In this document: one piece after another, positions 20,698-33,025 of the stretch
Position numbering within the stretch: the stretch's first letter is position 1
Layout of the letters: each line of letters starts with the position of its first letter
Assembly (NCBI GenBank): GCA_002917075.1
Contig: NTMA01000017.1
Location: forward strand, 130,589-194,588
Reading direction: 5' to 3'
Origin: Hawksworthiomyces lignivorus
Lineage: Eukaryota > Ascomycota > Sordariomycetes > Ophiostomatales > Ophiostomataceae
DNA: 64,000 nt
Made by a program: the position numbers and the translations under genes
Notes under the pieces: generated by a model
The model's database searches: none
What the model saw: the letters and a program-made list of their open reading frames with translations, nothing else
What the model was told of the DNA's origin: nothing

Positions 20698-23600
20698 GGA
20701 AGCAAAAAGAGGACCTTAAAACTAAACTACCTGACAGCGGACATGGGTAGTCAAAAATGGAACATGCCCCATTTCAAAGGGCAGAGGGATCGATGATGGG
20801 GTCCCCCAAAAGAAGAAACCACAGCCAGAGGAGGACGCAGAAGGGCACAGAAATTCTCGTGGTGCATCTCTAAGCTTAGAGAAAAGAACAGACTAGAGGG
20901 AGAGGGCGGAAGGGAGGGAGGAGGGGTGCGTACCAGACAGGGGGGTATCAGTGACACCCGGCAGGCTACAGGACGGAGAGGGCACACACACACGACGCAC
21001 GAGTAATTCCTACAAACAGCCAAGACAAAACGTCTTTCAGCGAATGCCACATACCAAGATAGTTTCCCTGCGGTATAGCATGGTTGGTGAGTGAGCAGAG
21101 GGGGGTGGCTTGGAAGACGGGCTCGTTTTGAATTGTTCTAGCGTTTCCTTTGGCCGTTTTTAAACACTGCTCTAGGAGGGTCGGTTAATTGGCTCTCTGC
21201 CAGGGTCTGTCTGTGCAAAAACATGTGTGTAGATACGTACCTTCGGATGGACACAGGCAATACGTCGAGAGGCGTTACGGAGTGCGGACTACATCGGGTT
21301 CACAAATTAAAGAGCAACACTAGGGGGGAAATAGCCACAACGCTAGAATGTCCATGCGAATTAGAACCAGCTGAAGATGGACAAGGACAAGGAACAAGCT
21401 GCGAGAAAATAAGCAAAAGGCAAAGCTAAGCAAAGTGAGCTGATGAAGTGTAAAGTTCTCGTAACAAAAAATCAATTGCGGTCTATGGTCTAGAGAGCAT
21501 TTAACCTCTCAAAAAAGCCACGTGCAAGAGTTTGGGGGTGGGATTCTGTCAGGGACAGGATTGGAGAAGAAACAAAATTACTAAAAAACGGTGCGATAGC
21601 AAAGAAAAATGCCATGCGCCCAACGGCGAAAAGGGACCGGCTGGACTCTAACTTGAGCGGGCCGTTTCGTAGTCCTCCGTTTCTGCCTTAAGCCTCTCAG
21701 AACGATTTCCTGCCCGCTAGCTACCGTAGCCTATCTATCATCCTCCCACCAGCTACTGTACATACGACACATCGGACAATGAATGAACTTTTCTTCCGAC
21801 TCTTCACAGTTTTTGTCGTATTTTGTTGTCGCCTATCCATCGCCCACCATTTTCTTGATTTATTTTGATTCTTATTCGCGATTCTTTTACTACCCTAGCT
21901 TATGCAATGTAGCTTAAAACACAAACAGCTGCTTGTTCTTTTCACCAAAACCCGGGTTCGGTATTGTACGCCGTATTCACTCTCTTTCATGTTTTGTTGC
22001 AGTCGGTATTTTGTCCGAAGCTCTGTTCCCCTTTTTTTTACATTCCACGGAGTTCGATGGGCGATACAGCGTGATGCCCATCTCCTCTGCCGATCTCTCT
22101 CTATTTCTGGTCCTACTTTGTATCTCATATACCCTGCCTTCCTCCGGAGCACGACATCCGCAGTGTTTCGATGGCAGCCCAAGCAGAGTACCGGGGAGGG
22201 GGGAGGGAGGGAGGGAGGAAATGAACAATAGAGGCTGCCCAAGTACCCACCCAATTCTCGAACAGTCCCCACCGATGCCTGACCATCACCGTTCTGTACC
22301 CCAGAAAGGTCGTGGGGACCATTTAAGTTTTACGCTTTTATTCCTTTCGCGCTGTCACTGTCAACTGCTAAACATAGCTGCCATTGTTTCGTCTACCTCC
22401 TTCCCTTCTACTTCTTGGCAACATAGCATTCGAACGTCGTATGTATGCAGCAGACGTGAGAGCAAGTTTGGTTTGATACCACCCCATTTCTCCATTAAAA
22501 AAAAAATCTCCTATGTAGGCATGTCAACCTGCAAATGCATGTCGGTCAAACAGGCATAGCGTGCATTGAGCGAAAAGAAAGCCAAGTTCCAAAGAGCAAC
22601 GCAGAAGGGGAACGGGAAGAGTCTGAAGAAAAAGAAAAGTGAACAACTGAAAATGGAAAAAACTCGAGAAAAGAGATACGGAGTAGAGGCGAGATAGTAG
22701 ACAAGGGGGGGCTGCGTGTGTTCGGTTATCTGCCATTCATTGACTTTCGCCTGTATGTATTCCGCCCGTAAGGCTTCCCGCGCAAGCACACACTAAGGCC
22801 ACAATGCCTGCTGTTAATTAATATTTTGTCCCTTAGGTCCCCTAGGCGCGAGAACGAAAAGGGCTCTCAGTCGCTCTGCTATCGAGGCAAAACCCCTCAG
22901 TGACCGCTGAGCACGATTCTGTTTCCAAATTGGTCTAAATTCGACCAAATGTGGTTCCTCCAGAAATGCGCCCTATTAAGTGCTTACTCCCCTCGCACTT
23001 CGTCTCGTTTCCTAGCACTCTGCAATCCGCCCCTTAGGCCAATGGAAACGCCTGGACAGAGAGGAGAAAGGGGGCGCATTGCCTGCTTTTGGTGCTAGTA
23101 TGCCTTTCACCGGTTGAAAAATATGGGCGCTCCTTCTCACCACTTCCAACCTGTCTTCCTGTTCACTGGTTGTCTTTTGTCTTCATTTATCCCCTGCCGC
23201 TGCAACATGTCTCCTCTTACAAATCAACCCGCAGAACAGAGGACGAAGTACTCGAATGTATGCAATCATGTAGTTCTCCGCCTCTAATCCATGAGTGACC
23301 GAAACTGGGAAACAATTTGCGCGGTCACTCAACAAAAAAAAAAAAGTCAAATAAAATACTCCGTAAAAAATCAAGAACATCCACAATGATGTCCATTCAT
23401 TCTCGGACTATGCTCGTCACGCGGCGTCAAAGCACCTATCGTAGAAGGTCTCAATGGCCGAATTTAGCCCTGTAAATTTTGGAGGCTCTTCTTCTTCTGA
23501 CCGCGGTGTACGAAGGGCTCCGGTCTTGGCTCTTATTGTGTGCTACGCCGTCTCTGTGCAGACTAAGGCCATCAAGCAATCCGGTTTGAAGAGCGGCACA

Positions 23601-25249
23601 AGGGCTACGATAAGGTGCCACAAGCACAAAAAAACTACGCAATTCAGAGCAGGAGTAACGTTTCTGCCGCATAGGACGCCATTTTGTTTATCTCTGGAGT
23701 CATTGCGCCTATCTATCGAGGTGTGTAGATATCTACTCGCGGGGGACGCCGGGCTGCTCTTTTGTGTGTCTCGGTTCTTCGGGTATCTCTCACGTATCCG
23801 CTGTGCGTATCGGTGTATACCAGGCGATACAGATACGGTAGATAGAAGAGGCAGCTGAAAATCAAAAAGGAAAAAAAAAGATGATGCTGCCAGATATTCA
23901 TGCGTATCGCTTGTATCCAGGTACTCTTTGCAATTTAGCTCTTCCTTCGGGATTTGCTCTCCTTTGTAAATTGGGTCCCTTTTCATCTCACGAAACACGA
24001 GCGACATGCCTGCATCAGCCTGGCGTCATCATTAATTTTCATGAAATGGACATTGTCGCTTCTCATTTGCTCTCTCGGACTTTTGAGATTTGCACAGACG
24101 CCAACTATTTTTTTTTTTTTTTTGGTCTGCCCTCGCCTAGCTGGAGTGAAATGCAAGGCACGATGATTCAAACCTGGGAATGCGAAGCTAGGCAAATCAG
24201 GAAAGAAACCAAAAATCCCATGTGCTGCACTAAGCGCTCCGTTTCGGACACCGCAGCACGGCGAAAAGATGGACTTTGCTCAAGCCATGTACGTATCCAC
24301 GTACAACGCACGCTTGGATTCTCTCGGGAACATTGCGAGCTGCGGCAGAGGCTAGGGGGGTGCACGACGCAAGCAGGCAGAGGCCAACTTTTTGGGCAAG
24401 GGAAATGACAGAAGACATGTGGGCAAGACTGGGCAAAATCGTTCGATTTTGGCTTTTTAAGAAACTGCACCATGCTTCAAACGGCGTAGATTCCGACCCA
24501 AGGCCATGGTCCCCGACCCTTATTATTGTCTCTCTAGGCTCTTGTGGGTGCCCTCATATCCCTCCCCCTTCCCCCTCGCGTTTCCCAGCGCCACGATGGC
24601 GGAGTGATGTAAGACGGCAAAAAAGAGGAGAGAGACAGGTTTTGTCCTGCGCATCGGCGAAGGGCATCCCTGGCAGAAAGAAGGTTGACAGGACAGAGAG
24701 CATGGAGCGCAGCTGCTGGCCCCTTTCCTCTGGCACCCTGCCCCACAGGGCTTCTGTCAGAAAATGAAGCGAGGAGAGCTACATACACGCAGCCGGGTGC
24801 CCAGCCAACCACGTATACGAAGTACGTACGCACATATTAGCAGATATGATAGACGGTGTGGAGAGGCCGGTAAGCTGCTCACAGCATACCCATTCTGGGG
24901 GGACGATCACGGCATACCAAAAGCAGAGAAATTCTGCGCTGAGAGCATCATGAAATGAAGACGGACAAGCAGGTAGCAGCCAATAATGCGCTATAATAAT
25001 CCCTACAACTAAGTCCAGGGACTCTGCCAAGTGGGGGATAAAACCGGGAACCGAAAACCATGAAGAAGGTCGCCGTCCTAAAAGGCCCGCTAGAGGGGGG
25101 AGTTTGATTTCGCCATTTCATCTCTGGGATGGACTTAGGACGCAGCCCAATGGCGTCCCCCTGCTCATCAGCGAATTCTGGCCCCTACAGCACACATCAT
25201 AAACATTACTTCGTATAGTAAATTGTGCGATGTACGATTGACGATTGCT

Positions 25250-25291
25250 TGGAGGCCAATTCCTGGAGGCCAATTCCTGCAGGCCAAAATT
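25250..25291. repeat. 14-bp tandem repeat, three copies
   Basis: Two identical copies of a 14-mer (TGGAGGCCAATTCC) at 25250-25277 followed by a diverged third copy. It lies in non-coding sequence. No function is evident. Confidence 0.85.
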
Positions 25292-25783
25292 CGGTAATCG
25301 TTCCTCTAACCTCGGCCGAAACCGTTTCTGCCCGATCCCAGAGGCATTAGCTATCTCATACACCGCATGTGTCTAGTTTCCTGCAACCCTCCTTTGTGCT
25401 ACCTCACCGTAAGTTTTTTTTATTTCTTTTTATTTTTTATTTCTTTTCTTCCCCCCCCATTTTGGTCGTGGCTGCATCATCTTATGTTTGTCATCTACTT
25501 TTGAGGCAAGGACCTTGTGCTCCCGCAAAACAGGTGATGTTTTGGCCCCCACAGAGCATATATCCGTATAAAGAATTCAAGGCCTTCACACCATCGCGGA
25601 AGTCTGTATCCTTACAGCATCTCCCTATGCTCCTCAACGCCGGAACATCCGCCGGCAAGGATCAGCGCTGTTGCTAAAGATAGGGATCCCCCTACTCAAT
25701 CTCCCCATTGAGAAAGTGTCCGAGGCCGCGCCGCGCCGCTTTGCCTGTTCACCCGCCATTCCTAAAACTGCTCTAGGGTGTGA

Positions 25784-25807
25784 CAGTCTTGCAGTCTTGC
25801 AGTCTTG
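25784..25807. repeat. 8-bp tandem repeat (CAGTCTTG)x3
   Basis: Three perfect copies of CAGTCTTG followed by a partial fourth, in non-coding sequence. Confidence 0.9.
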
Positions 25808-27852
25808 CAGCCTCTTTTTCATTGTAAAATAAGTGTGCCGCTTAGGTTCTTTTGTGTATCATTCTAGACTGGAAATCGCAAAAAGAAACCGCCCAATTGT
25901 TTCCCGGGGAAATTGGGCAAAATGATGAAAATGAAAAGACTAAACAGACACGAGAACTGGTTCGTCTCCACACCTGCTCTGACATGGAGGGCGGTCCGCC
26001 CCCTGGCAGCAACCAATCAGCAGCGTCCCAGCAACAGGATGCTTGGGGGAAAGGTGGGTGTCCCGTGCCTTTTGCGCGCATTCCTCTTCTCCCAGCAGCA
26101 TGGCTATGGGTTCGCTAGGCACAACGTAAGCGGACAGGATGTGGTTGCTCGCCCACCAGATTTAGGCTGGAGAGAGGACCCAGCGGCCGGCAACAGAAAA
26201 ATTAGAACCCATGCGGACATGCAAAGCCTTTCCTTCTCTGGAAGAGAATATGACAGCGTGTGTCAGGAAAACGAAAGGCCTAATGACAATGAGACCTATG
26301 CGAACACGACCCAAGAGATGGAGGAGCAGTCTCGCAAGCACGAGAGGAATCCCTTTTGGGAGCGCTGAAATATACGACGTAGATACAGGAACAGGAGCAG
26401 GATACAAGAAATCCAATCATATCTGTCCTCGTGGCAGTTAGCCGAGAGCCTGTCTATGCGTTCAGATTAGATAGAACCGAGCGGAAGCAGCGGGGAAGAA
26501 AAAGAAATGCTGGAAAAAGCAAAGAAGAAAAAAGAAAGTTCAACGAACTATGTTCTGCTCTGCAACGAACCACGTTGCGGCTGAGGCGTTAAATGATGAC
26601 AGGATAGAATGGAGAGGCGCCTAAGCCAAAAAGAGTTGCATTTCGCAATCAAGATGATCAAAGACGTGTGTGCATTTGGCGTTGCATTGTGTGTCTTCAT
26701 TCGGTGACCGCCTTCGTATTAAAACGCATGGAAAGGGGGGGGGTGAAACGCAGAGATGCCGGGAGGATGAGCACAGAAATAATAAGGAACAAATAAGCGA
26801 AAAGACAACCAGAAATGAACGTCTTTGCATACTCCGCACATAGTATGCAGGCGTACTTCAGAAGCATGTATGTACGTTGTATTGTACGTACAAGCAAGCA
26901 GGCTCACAGCACGGAGTGCAGAATCTTTCTCCTCCCTGACCGGAGGACCCCCCAAACTCCAAAGCTGAACCAGGAAAACAAAGCTCTGGTCATGTCCTAT
27001 TCGCTCTCTCTACGCGGCTTTAGCGTGGGGGTCATGGAAATGGCCTGGCCTCGTGCACAGCTTCTCATTATACCACGACCCATGACACCCAGGCCCAAGC
27101 AAAAAGGTCGCCTATCTTACACAAAACGGGAATGTCAGGTATATTGACGATTGCCAGGGCTTGGGGGAAATCAACGCGCACCTGCAGAGTCGGACGACAG
27201 TCCCAGATCTCTAGCCAAACAAGGCAATTGGGAGAGCATGCTGCTTTACAGTGACGACTCCACTGTATTATGCGACCTTGTACAGCTTCATACGTCGGTC
27301 AGATTGTAAGGGATGCCCAAACTCCATACATGTTTTGACACCTCAGTCGTATGTAGAATTGTACGGCTCTGATGCTCTAAAAGCCATGCCGCTAACTGTC
27401 GCTGCCCGACAGATCTTGGCATTATTTCTGGTCGCACGAACGGCAAGGCTCTAGGATTTAATGCCAATCCTTTTCACATAAGATGCACGCTCCTATCCGC
27501 AGAGCGCCCCATGTGGTGTGAGATCAGAAGGTTGTGTAGTTGCATGTCAGGAGGGGGGGAACCTGCATGTCCCGATGCACCCCTTCTTGCATGCTGATGA
27601 CATTAAAAACGTACACAAAAATCAGCAAATGCTGCCATGCGCGCAAAATACGTCTCACTGAGGAATGTCGTCGCTGCGGAGAGTCAAAAAGTGACATGTG
27701 CCTTATTGCTACTTGTTTTTTTTTTATCGGATCTGAAACTGCGCTGTCGGGAAACGTCCGAAATACTGTGGACCGCTTAGCCGACGCTTTCGCATTTTCC
27801 GAAGTCGTAACGGTTGACGGTCAGCCGAGATAATTTACTCAAATTCTCCCTG

Positions 27853-28101
27853 TCATGTCGCATTGTCCGCCCACCAAGACTGAGTGTCAATACGGGGTGA
27901 ACCAGACTTCCAAAAGAGGTTCGTTCTAATTGCTTCGAATTGCTTTGCCACTGCGGTTATGCATGCGTCAGGTAGGGATGGATTTTCCCATTTCCAACCT
28001 GCATGCAGGCGCCTAAGAATACGGTATAGAATATACTTACTGTCGAGGGTTTCGTCCTGTGCTTGTTTTGTTTCGATGGCCCGGAATGTGACGCAAGCCA
28101 T
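27853..28101 (-). CDS. candidate small gene, two exons
   Basis: ATG at 28101 opens a frame that stays open to a TGA at 27853 (82 codons). A consensus donor (GTAAGT at 28040) and an AG at 27999 would remove 42 nt in phase, giving 68 residues. The protein is of mixed composition and Trp-rich (WKWENPS, LFWKSG, SWWADN), which looks more protein-like than the surroundings. No domain recognised. A 42-nt intron is shorter than any other in this window, so the model is weak; it may be a relic. Confidence 0.22.
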   Translation of the reverse strand: MACVTFRAIETKQAQDETLDSKYILYRILRRLHAGWKWENPSLPDACITAVAKQFEAIRTNLFWKSGSPRIDTQSWWADNAT

Positions 28102-30627
28102 TTAGAGTCTCATATAATATTTCAAATCTATAGCTGGCTACTCCATTTCTTCATTTTCTTACACGCGCTAAGCTTCTAGATGTGTCTTACTTGGAGCCTC
28201 AAACAACAACAAAAGGAGTTCCCAGAGGAGTTTCATCCCCCCTTACGGCTGCGTTTCGTTGAACCATTGCCAGTGACACAAGTTCCTTCACTGATAGCAT
28301 ATGGTGCATTGGCGATGTAAACGTGGTATTCTACTGCCTGTCGAGAACTGTAGTTCTGATGCCACTGTGATCTCCTTGACGAGACGGCAAAGAGACATTT
28401 TCAAATATCTGCGTGTCGGCGAGGGCTTCGTGACATGGTTTTCATCTATGACTGGCTGAGCTGAATAGTCTTATGAACAGACCCTACGGAACGTAAAAGA
28501 TGAAAAGCTCCGATGCATATAGAGATGCTCCGCAGAAATAAGACAAAAATGGTCGGCATAACTTATGCATATAGCTAGGCGGTTGCAAGGACAAGGGCGG
28601 TAAGCCTAGCCAAGTGCCGTAAACCGTTACGCTAAGGTAGATATCCTACCAGGAATAGTAGTCCGATACTGCACCAAAGGGCAGCACTTCTCGGGTCTAG
28701 CTGTTTTTTTTCCCTCTCTTGTCCACATTATAGCACAAAGATTCTTCTCTATGAGACGGCTCGCACATCACTGCTGCTCGAGCGCAACACGCCATATAGC
28801 CAATCCTAAGAGATCTGCGCCGGAGAAAGCGGAGATGCAAACATCCTTATCATGACCGCGGCTACATAACGACCCTGAAGACGCGGGCTATCTAGAGCTC
28901 CAAAAAAGATATCAACGCAGCCCTCATTCTCGAACGTAGACGAACGGTTACATTATTGTTTATATTGAACATTCTACAGAGACTGCGACGCTGCCTTATC
29001 ACATGTCTTGTTTCTCAGTACCAAGTGAGACACCGCTACATAGCTGTGCCCTATGTGAAGAACCAAACTTGCAACCATCGCATTCTCCCCAAAGGCCAAT
29101 TTCCCGTATGTGACTTCGGCCAAATCTCCCTACTGCCTTGCTTTCTCCACAGATGGGAAATAATGAGAAACGACAATTAAGGCAACAATTTATGGCTTGG
29201 GTCATAAGCTAGCGTAAATAAAACGTGGAAGACGAGAGACAAAAAAGAACATGTCATAAACGGTGATGTGTCTAAAATTTGGGGGCTACTGTGCACATGG
29301 ATAGATGCGCTAACCTTTGTAGGGCAGCTTCTTGCGTTGCAGCGACGGTTTTGTGCGAAAGAAAAGAAAGAGTAAGACAAAAAATACAGACATGGAAAAG
29401 ACGAGAAGGCCCCGATGAAACAGAGGTTTTACTGTCGGCGAAACCTCATGCTTCAGCTGAAATAAAATATTGTGGCAGCCACAGAGTAGCATCGTGCCAG
29501 GAGTACGCGTATATTCTATTTGTGTGTGTAGTGATCACCTGAGCAAACTTATTTGAAATAGTCTTACGAGTACCAACGCCGTAGAGATGCATCACCTGGA
29601 TCGTGCGAGTAAATTCTATCACTAACGAACTTCAGCTGCTTTCTCTGAAAATATTCCGATGTTCTCCTTATATAAAATGGACATATTCTGAAGCACATGT
29701 CTGAGTGTGTTTCGTTGCCGCCCTCCTTGCTGACACTGAAAACAGCAAAGAATGTGTCTTGATTCTTAGCCAATCAGTACTGTATAAGTATAATCAAATC
29801 TAAATAACTGCATCTCTGGCTACTGTTAGATATCTGTCTCTAGCGGGTGTTGCCGGTGAGAGCTATCCATTTATAGAAGGTGAAACACTTTGCAACGCTC
29901 ACCGGAAATCCTTCGGGAGCGTAAACTACATAAGAGCACACATGGAGATTCCTAATCTTTAGAACGTCTATAATGCGGAAGCAAGCACCATATTATGGAG
30001 GATCATCCCGGACGAAGGATTCTCAATGAAACCATCGTCTTTTTTGCTCAAGAGTCTATCCCTGCACACTTTGTTCCCTCTCGCCCGTTTGTCCGTCTGG
30101 GCCGAAGTTTGCGGTTGGAAACACGGAGCAAACGCCGACGATAAAAAAAGATAATATATATATACATATCCGTCGTTCTAGAAACACGACAAGGGTGCGA
30201 GGTGAAAGGGGGGTGGTCATCACTACCGATGACAAAACAGCAAAGCCACTCCATATGTCCAATCTAGGACTCTGCTAACCATCTCGCCTTCATCCGGAGC
30301 ACACGTCGCCAATCTCCGACGCGCAACCCAGAGCCTCTTTTCTATTCTTATGTCAATCAAAGTCTAGACAGTGAAACGTGCTGGCATTTCGATTCCTAGT
30401 ACGTGCACCTCTTCGGCCTCAGGATTGCATGATAAACGGATATAGCAGGTTGGCGACCAATGCCTTCCAAACGGTATAGGAGGAATATAGTAACGTAGAA
30501 GAGTGTGCACGAGCAAGGTCACAAGTACATTGCGCGATGAAATAGTGACAAATGTAAATTATCGAAACAGACTGCATACAGAGTTTGATCTATAGTCATC
30601 TCGCCGACAACAGACCGTGATAATCTT
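28102..30627. other. gene-poor region, right-central part of the desert
   Basis: About 2.5 kb without a supported gene. A short AT-dinucleotide tract lies near 30154-30166. Confidence 0.55.
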
Positions 30628-31409
30628 TCATCCCTGCGCATAGTGTCGAAAGACCTCGGCGTCTCGCAGTTCCCGAGGAATGCTTCCTGGCGTCGGTCGA
30701 CTGATGCGCCTTCTCTCTCGTATTCCTCTAAGTAAGGTTTTCGCCCAGAATCCTCCGTGCCTGGCCCTCCCGAGACCTGAACCACCTGCTGAATACTTTG
30801 ATTCCTGAGACGTCATTGGGGCTGATTCCATACGTAGGCCTCTCGTTGTGTTCTTCCAGGGGTTTGAGAATTTAGGCTTCGGCACGACCAAAGTGAAGAG
30901 GCAATAGAGAATATTGGCGTGTATGCAGTCGGCCACAATGTCGCCAGCTGCAAAGCGAAATATACGGGGAAAGGCTCTCGCCGACCGTTCGCGGATATGC
31001 CAGAATGGCTTTCCATTTACGAATAGTCTATCTTCTAGAACGACGTTGCCTAAGGCTTAATGCAGTCTCTGCGGCGAAACTTCAAGATACCAAGAAATCA
31101 TCACCGTGCCGACGGATTTGCTCACGCTGATGGCTAATTTGTCGCCGTCGCCGTGAGATAGCTCTTCGAAGGGAACCGCTCGGATAATACAAGGAAACTC
31201 GCCGTATGGGACGAAAGCTGAGGTGGTCTCAGCCAAATTAAAACGCGGACGGATGTTGTCGAGTTGCAGTACTCCTTCTCTACTAGTGTCCTTGGGCATG
31301 AATGTTGGTGGAAGGTAAACGCGGCGTCAATTAGGTTGGCCAGACGGTCAACAGGAACATATTGGCCCGGTTTGGACGCGAAATTCAGGAGTCGCAGCGC
31401 TTGTGACAA
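30628..31409 (-). pseudogene. coding-like relic with frameshift and in-frame stop
   Basis: The minus strand reads as a protein of normal composition for about 240 codons, but it is broken. An N-terminal part (with ALRLLNFASKPGQYVPVDRL) shifts frame near 31300 into a part with LDNIRPRFNL and FVPYGEFPC, which meets a TAA at 31058-31060. The same frame then continues past the stop with LFVNGKPFWHIRERSARAF and FRFAAGDIVADC, finally ending near 30628. A 37-nt intron could in principle remove the frameshift but has no branch site and is too short. I do not recognise the family. The alternative is a real multi-exon gene that I have spliced wrongly. Confidence 0.45.
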
Positions 31410-31463
31410 AGTGACATGAGAGGTGGCTGGCTTTACAAAACAAACGTGCCAGAAGGGGCAGCT

Positions 31464-31778
31464 TTACATGCTGTATCTTGTGCCTGGCTCTGGTGGATAG
31501 AGGCAACCAACGGAGATCGGTGCGAGAGAGGCCAACGCAGTGATGAAGATGTTGCTCGTCTCGGACCCACCAGAAGCATTGTGGTCGCGGTAGTGATGCT
31601 TGGGAGAAGACGACGAAGACGAAGATGAAGCTGAAGAGTGAGAAGAGTGATGAAACAAGCTGTTGTGTGACTTCGTGCGGGTTGCCGAAGCAGGAGCCGC
31701 AGAAGAAGTTGTCCTAGCCAATTGGAGTGGCGCAGAACTCTCAATTGCATTTGCTTGCGAGCTTTGGACTTGGGCCAT
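31464..31778 (-). CDS. small hypothetical protein, Ser-rich
   Basis: Predicted 104-residue protein from a single exon, ATG at 31778 and TAA at 31464. It begins MAQVQSSQANAIE, has a Ser/His-rich middle (SSHSSASSSSSSSS) likely to be disordered, and ends with a hydrophobic, less biased tail (FITALASLAPISVGCLYPPE). The tail looks conserved-protein-like but I recognise no domain. Its first residues (VQSSQxxAI) resemble those of the small protein at 38959-39381. Function unknown; coding status is inferred from composition. Confidence 0.5.
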   Translation of the reverse strand: MAQVQSSQANAIESSAPLQLARTTSSAAPASATRTKSHNSLFHHSSHSSASSSSSSSSPKHHYRDHNASGGSETSNIFITALASLAPISVGCLYPPEPGTRYSM

Positions 31779-32532
31779 TTTTTTGTTTTTAATTTGGTTG
31801 GGCGTCAAATGTTGACTTGATCTTTGTCTGCTTCCTTGCTAGTGCTATTTCGCTGCTTTTGTCAACCGCTGGGCTTTTGGGATTTGGTTTATGGCCGTCG
31901 AAACTATTGTCAAGTATATATGTTGACGAGATTGCTAGAAAGAAAAGACAGATATTAGAGAAGGGAGCAATAGCACGGAAAAAAAGGAAAACTTATGATG
32001 AGGTGATGGCCATTGAAACAAGATATTAAATTTCGAGCCACATGGACAAAGAGGTAGAATTGTGATCACGGAAAGGCTCCTCATGCTCGAGAGTATCGTG
32101 CTGTGGAATATATTATTGGAGAGGGCGAGATCGGGAGACAGACCGTTGCCGAGGCCAATGTGTGATGAGGCTGCTAGTGTCGCGACATCGTGACTTGTCA
32201 GTCGTTTTGCCCAGAGCAGTTGCAGCTGAGGAAGCGGGTGCTAAAAGCTCCATCGTCAACGCTAAACTTTAAAACCCAAAAGACGTCATGGCTTCTGGGC
32301 CAGGCTTCATACGAGACAAGGAACAGGCCACTCGTCGAATGCTAATGGCCCAGGCACGGAACGAAAGCGAAAAGAAAATGCTCGCTGCACAGGTCACACC
32401 ACCAGAGAAGCCAAATTCGCTCAGAAGAAGCCAAACAAACCTCGCGACTAGTTGCACCATTTCCTTACACGGAACAGACGGAATAAAAGAGGTAGGCGCC
32501 GTCATATCCGAACCACAATGCAAAACCAAAAC

Positions 32533-32556
32533 AAAAAAAAAAAAAAAAAAAAAAAT
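32533..32556. repeat. poly-A run, 24 bases
   Basis: An uninterrupted run of 24 A in non-coding sequence between two small genes. Confidence 0.9.
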
Positions 32557-32841
32557 CTGAGCTGGAGAACAGCAAATTCAGAAAACCCATTTTTTTGTGC
32601 CCGACGATCTCTTCTCGGCTTAGGCGCTGTCTGCGGAGAGCTGTAAATTGGTCACCAGCGGTTGCAGAAATCAAAAAGGAAGATCAGAAAATGAGATACA
32701 TCAGACAAAACTGCTCGTGTCAAATTGTGTTTCTGTTCTCCCTATCACTCTAACCCAGTCCATCCCACTCTCTCTCCCTGAAATTCGAATATTGGGTATC
32801 AAACACCGGAATCATTCTCAACCTTTGCCCCGTTGCTTTTC

Positions 32842-32889
32842 CCAGTCCTAGTCCCAGTCCCAGTACCTGTCCCTGTCCCTGTCCCTGTC
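32842..32889. repeat. hexamer tandem repeat (CCWGTC), eight units
   Basis: Eight hexamer units of the form CC(A/T)GTC, the last four identical (CCTGTC), about 140 bp beyond the stop codon of the gene at 33026-33784. Confidence 0.9.
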
Positions 32890-33025
32890 CCCTCCATGAA
32901 ATGCAAAAAGGAATTAAAAAGATTAAAAAGCCAAAGAGAATTAATAGATATAAACAAATATTGTGCTTTAAAAGCGCAGCACATACGCCTTGGTGATGTG
33001 TTGAGTAAACTCTTGTCATCTTCCA

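Larger units (their letters stand above)
19704..27852. other. gene-poor region, central part of the desert
   Basis: About 8.1 kb without a supported gene. Purine- and pyrimidine-rich tracts and homopolymers dominate (for example 20220-20340 purine-rich, 22194-22220 G/A-rich, T runs near 24110). Short tandem repeats at 20661-20697, 25250-25291 and 25784-25807 are listed separately. Frames up to about 208 codons exist (21933-22559) but have no domain, odd composition and overlap equally open antisense frames. Micro-exon genes like the one at 19131-19703 could still be hidden here. Confidence 0.5.
31779..33025. other. intergenic region with simple repeats
   Basis: About 1.25 kb between two small minus-strand genes. 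It holds a 24-base A run (32533-32556) and a hexamer repeat (32842-32889). No gene seen. Confidence 0.6.

Noticed and set aside
21933..22559. 208-codon plus-strand frame
   Set aside because: Runs through homopolymers and G/A-rich repeat; no domain and other frames equally open.
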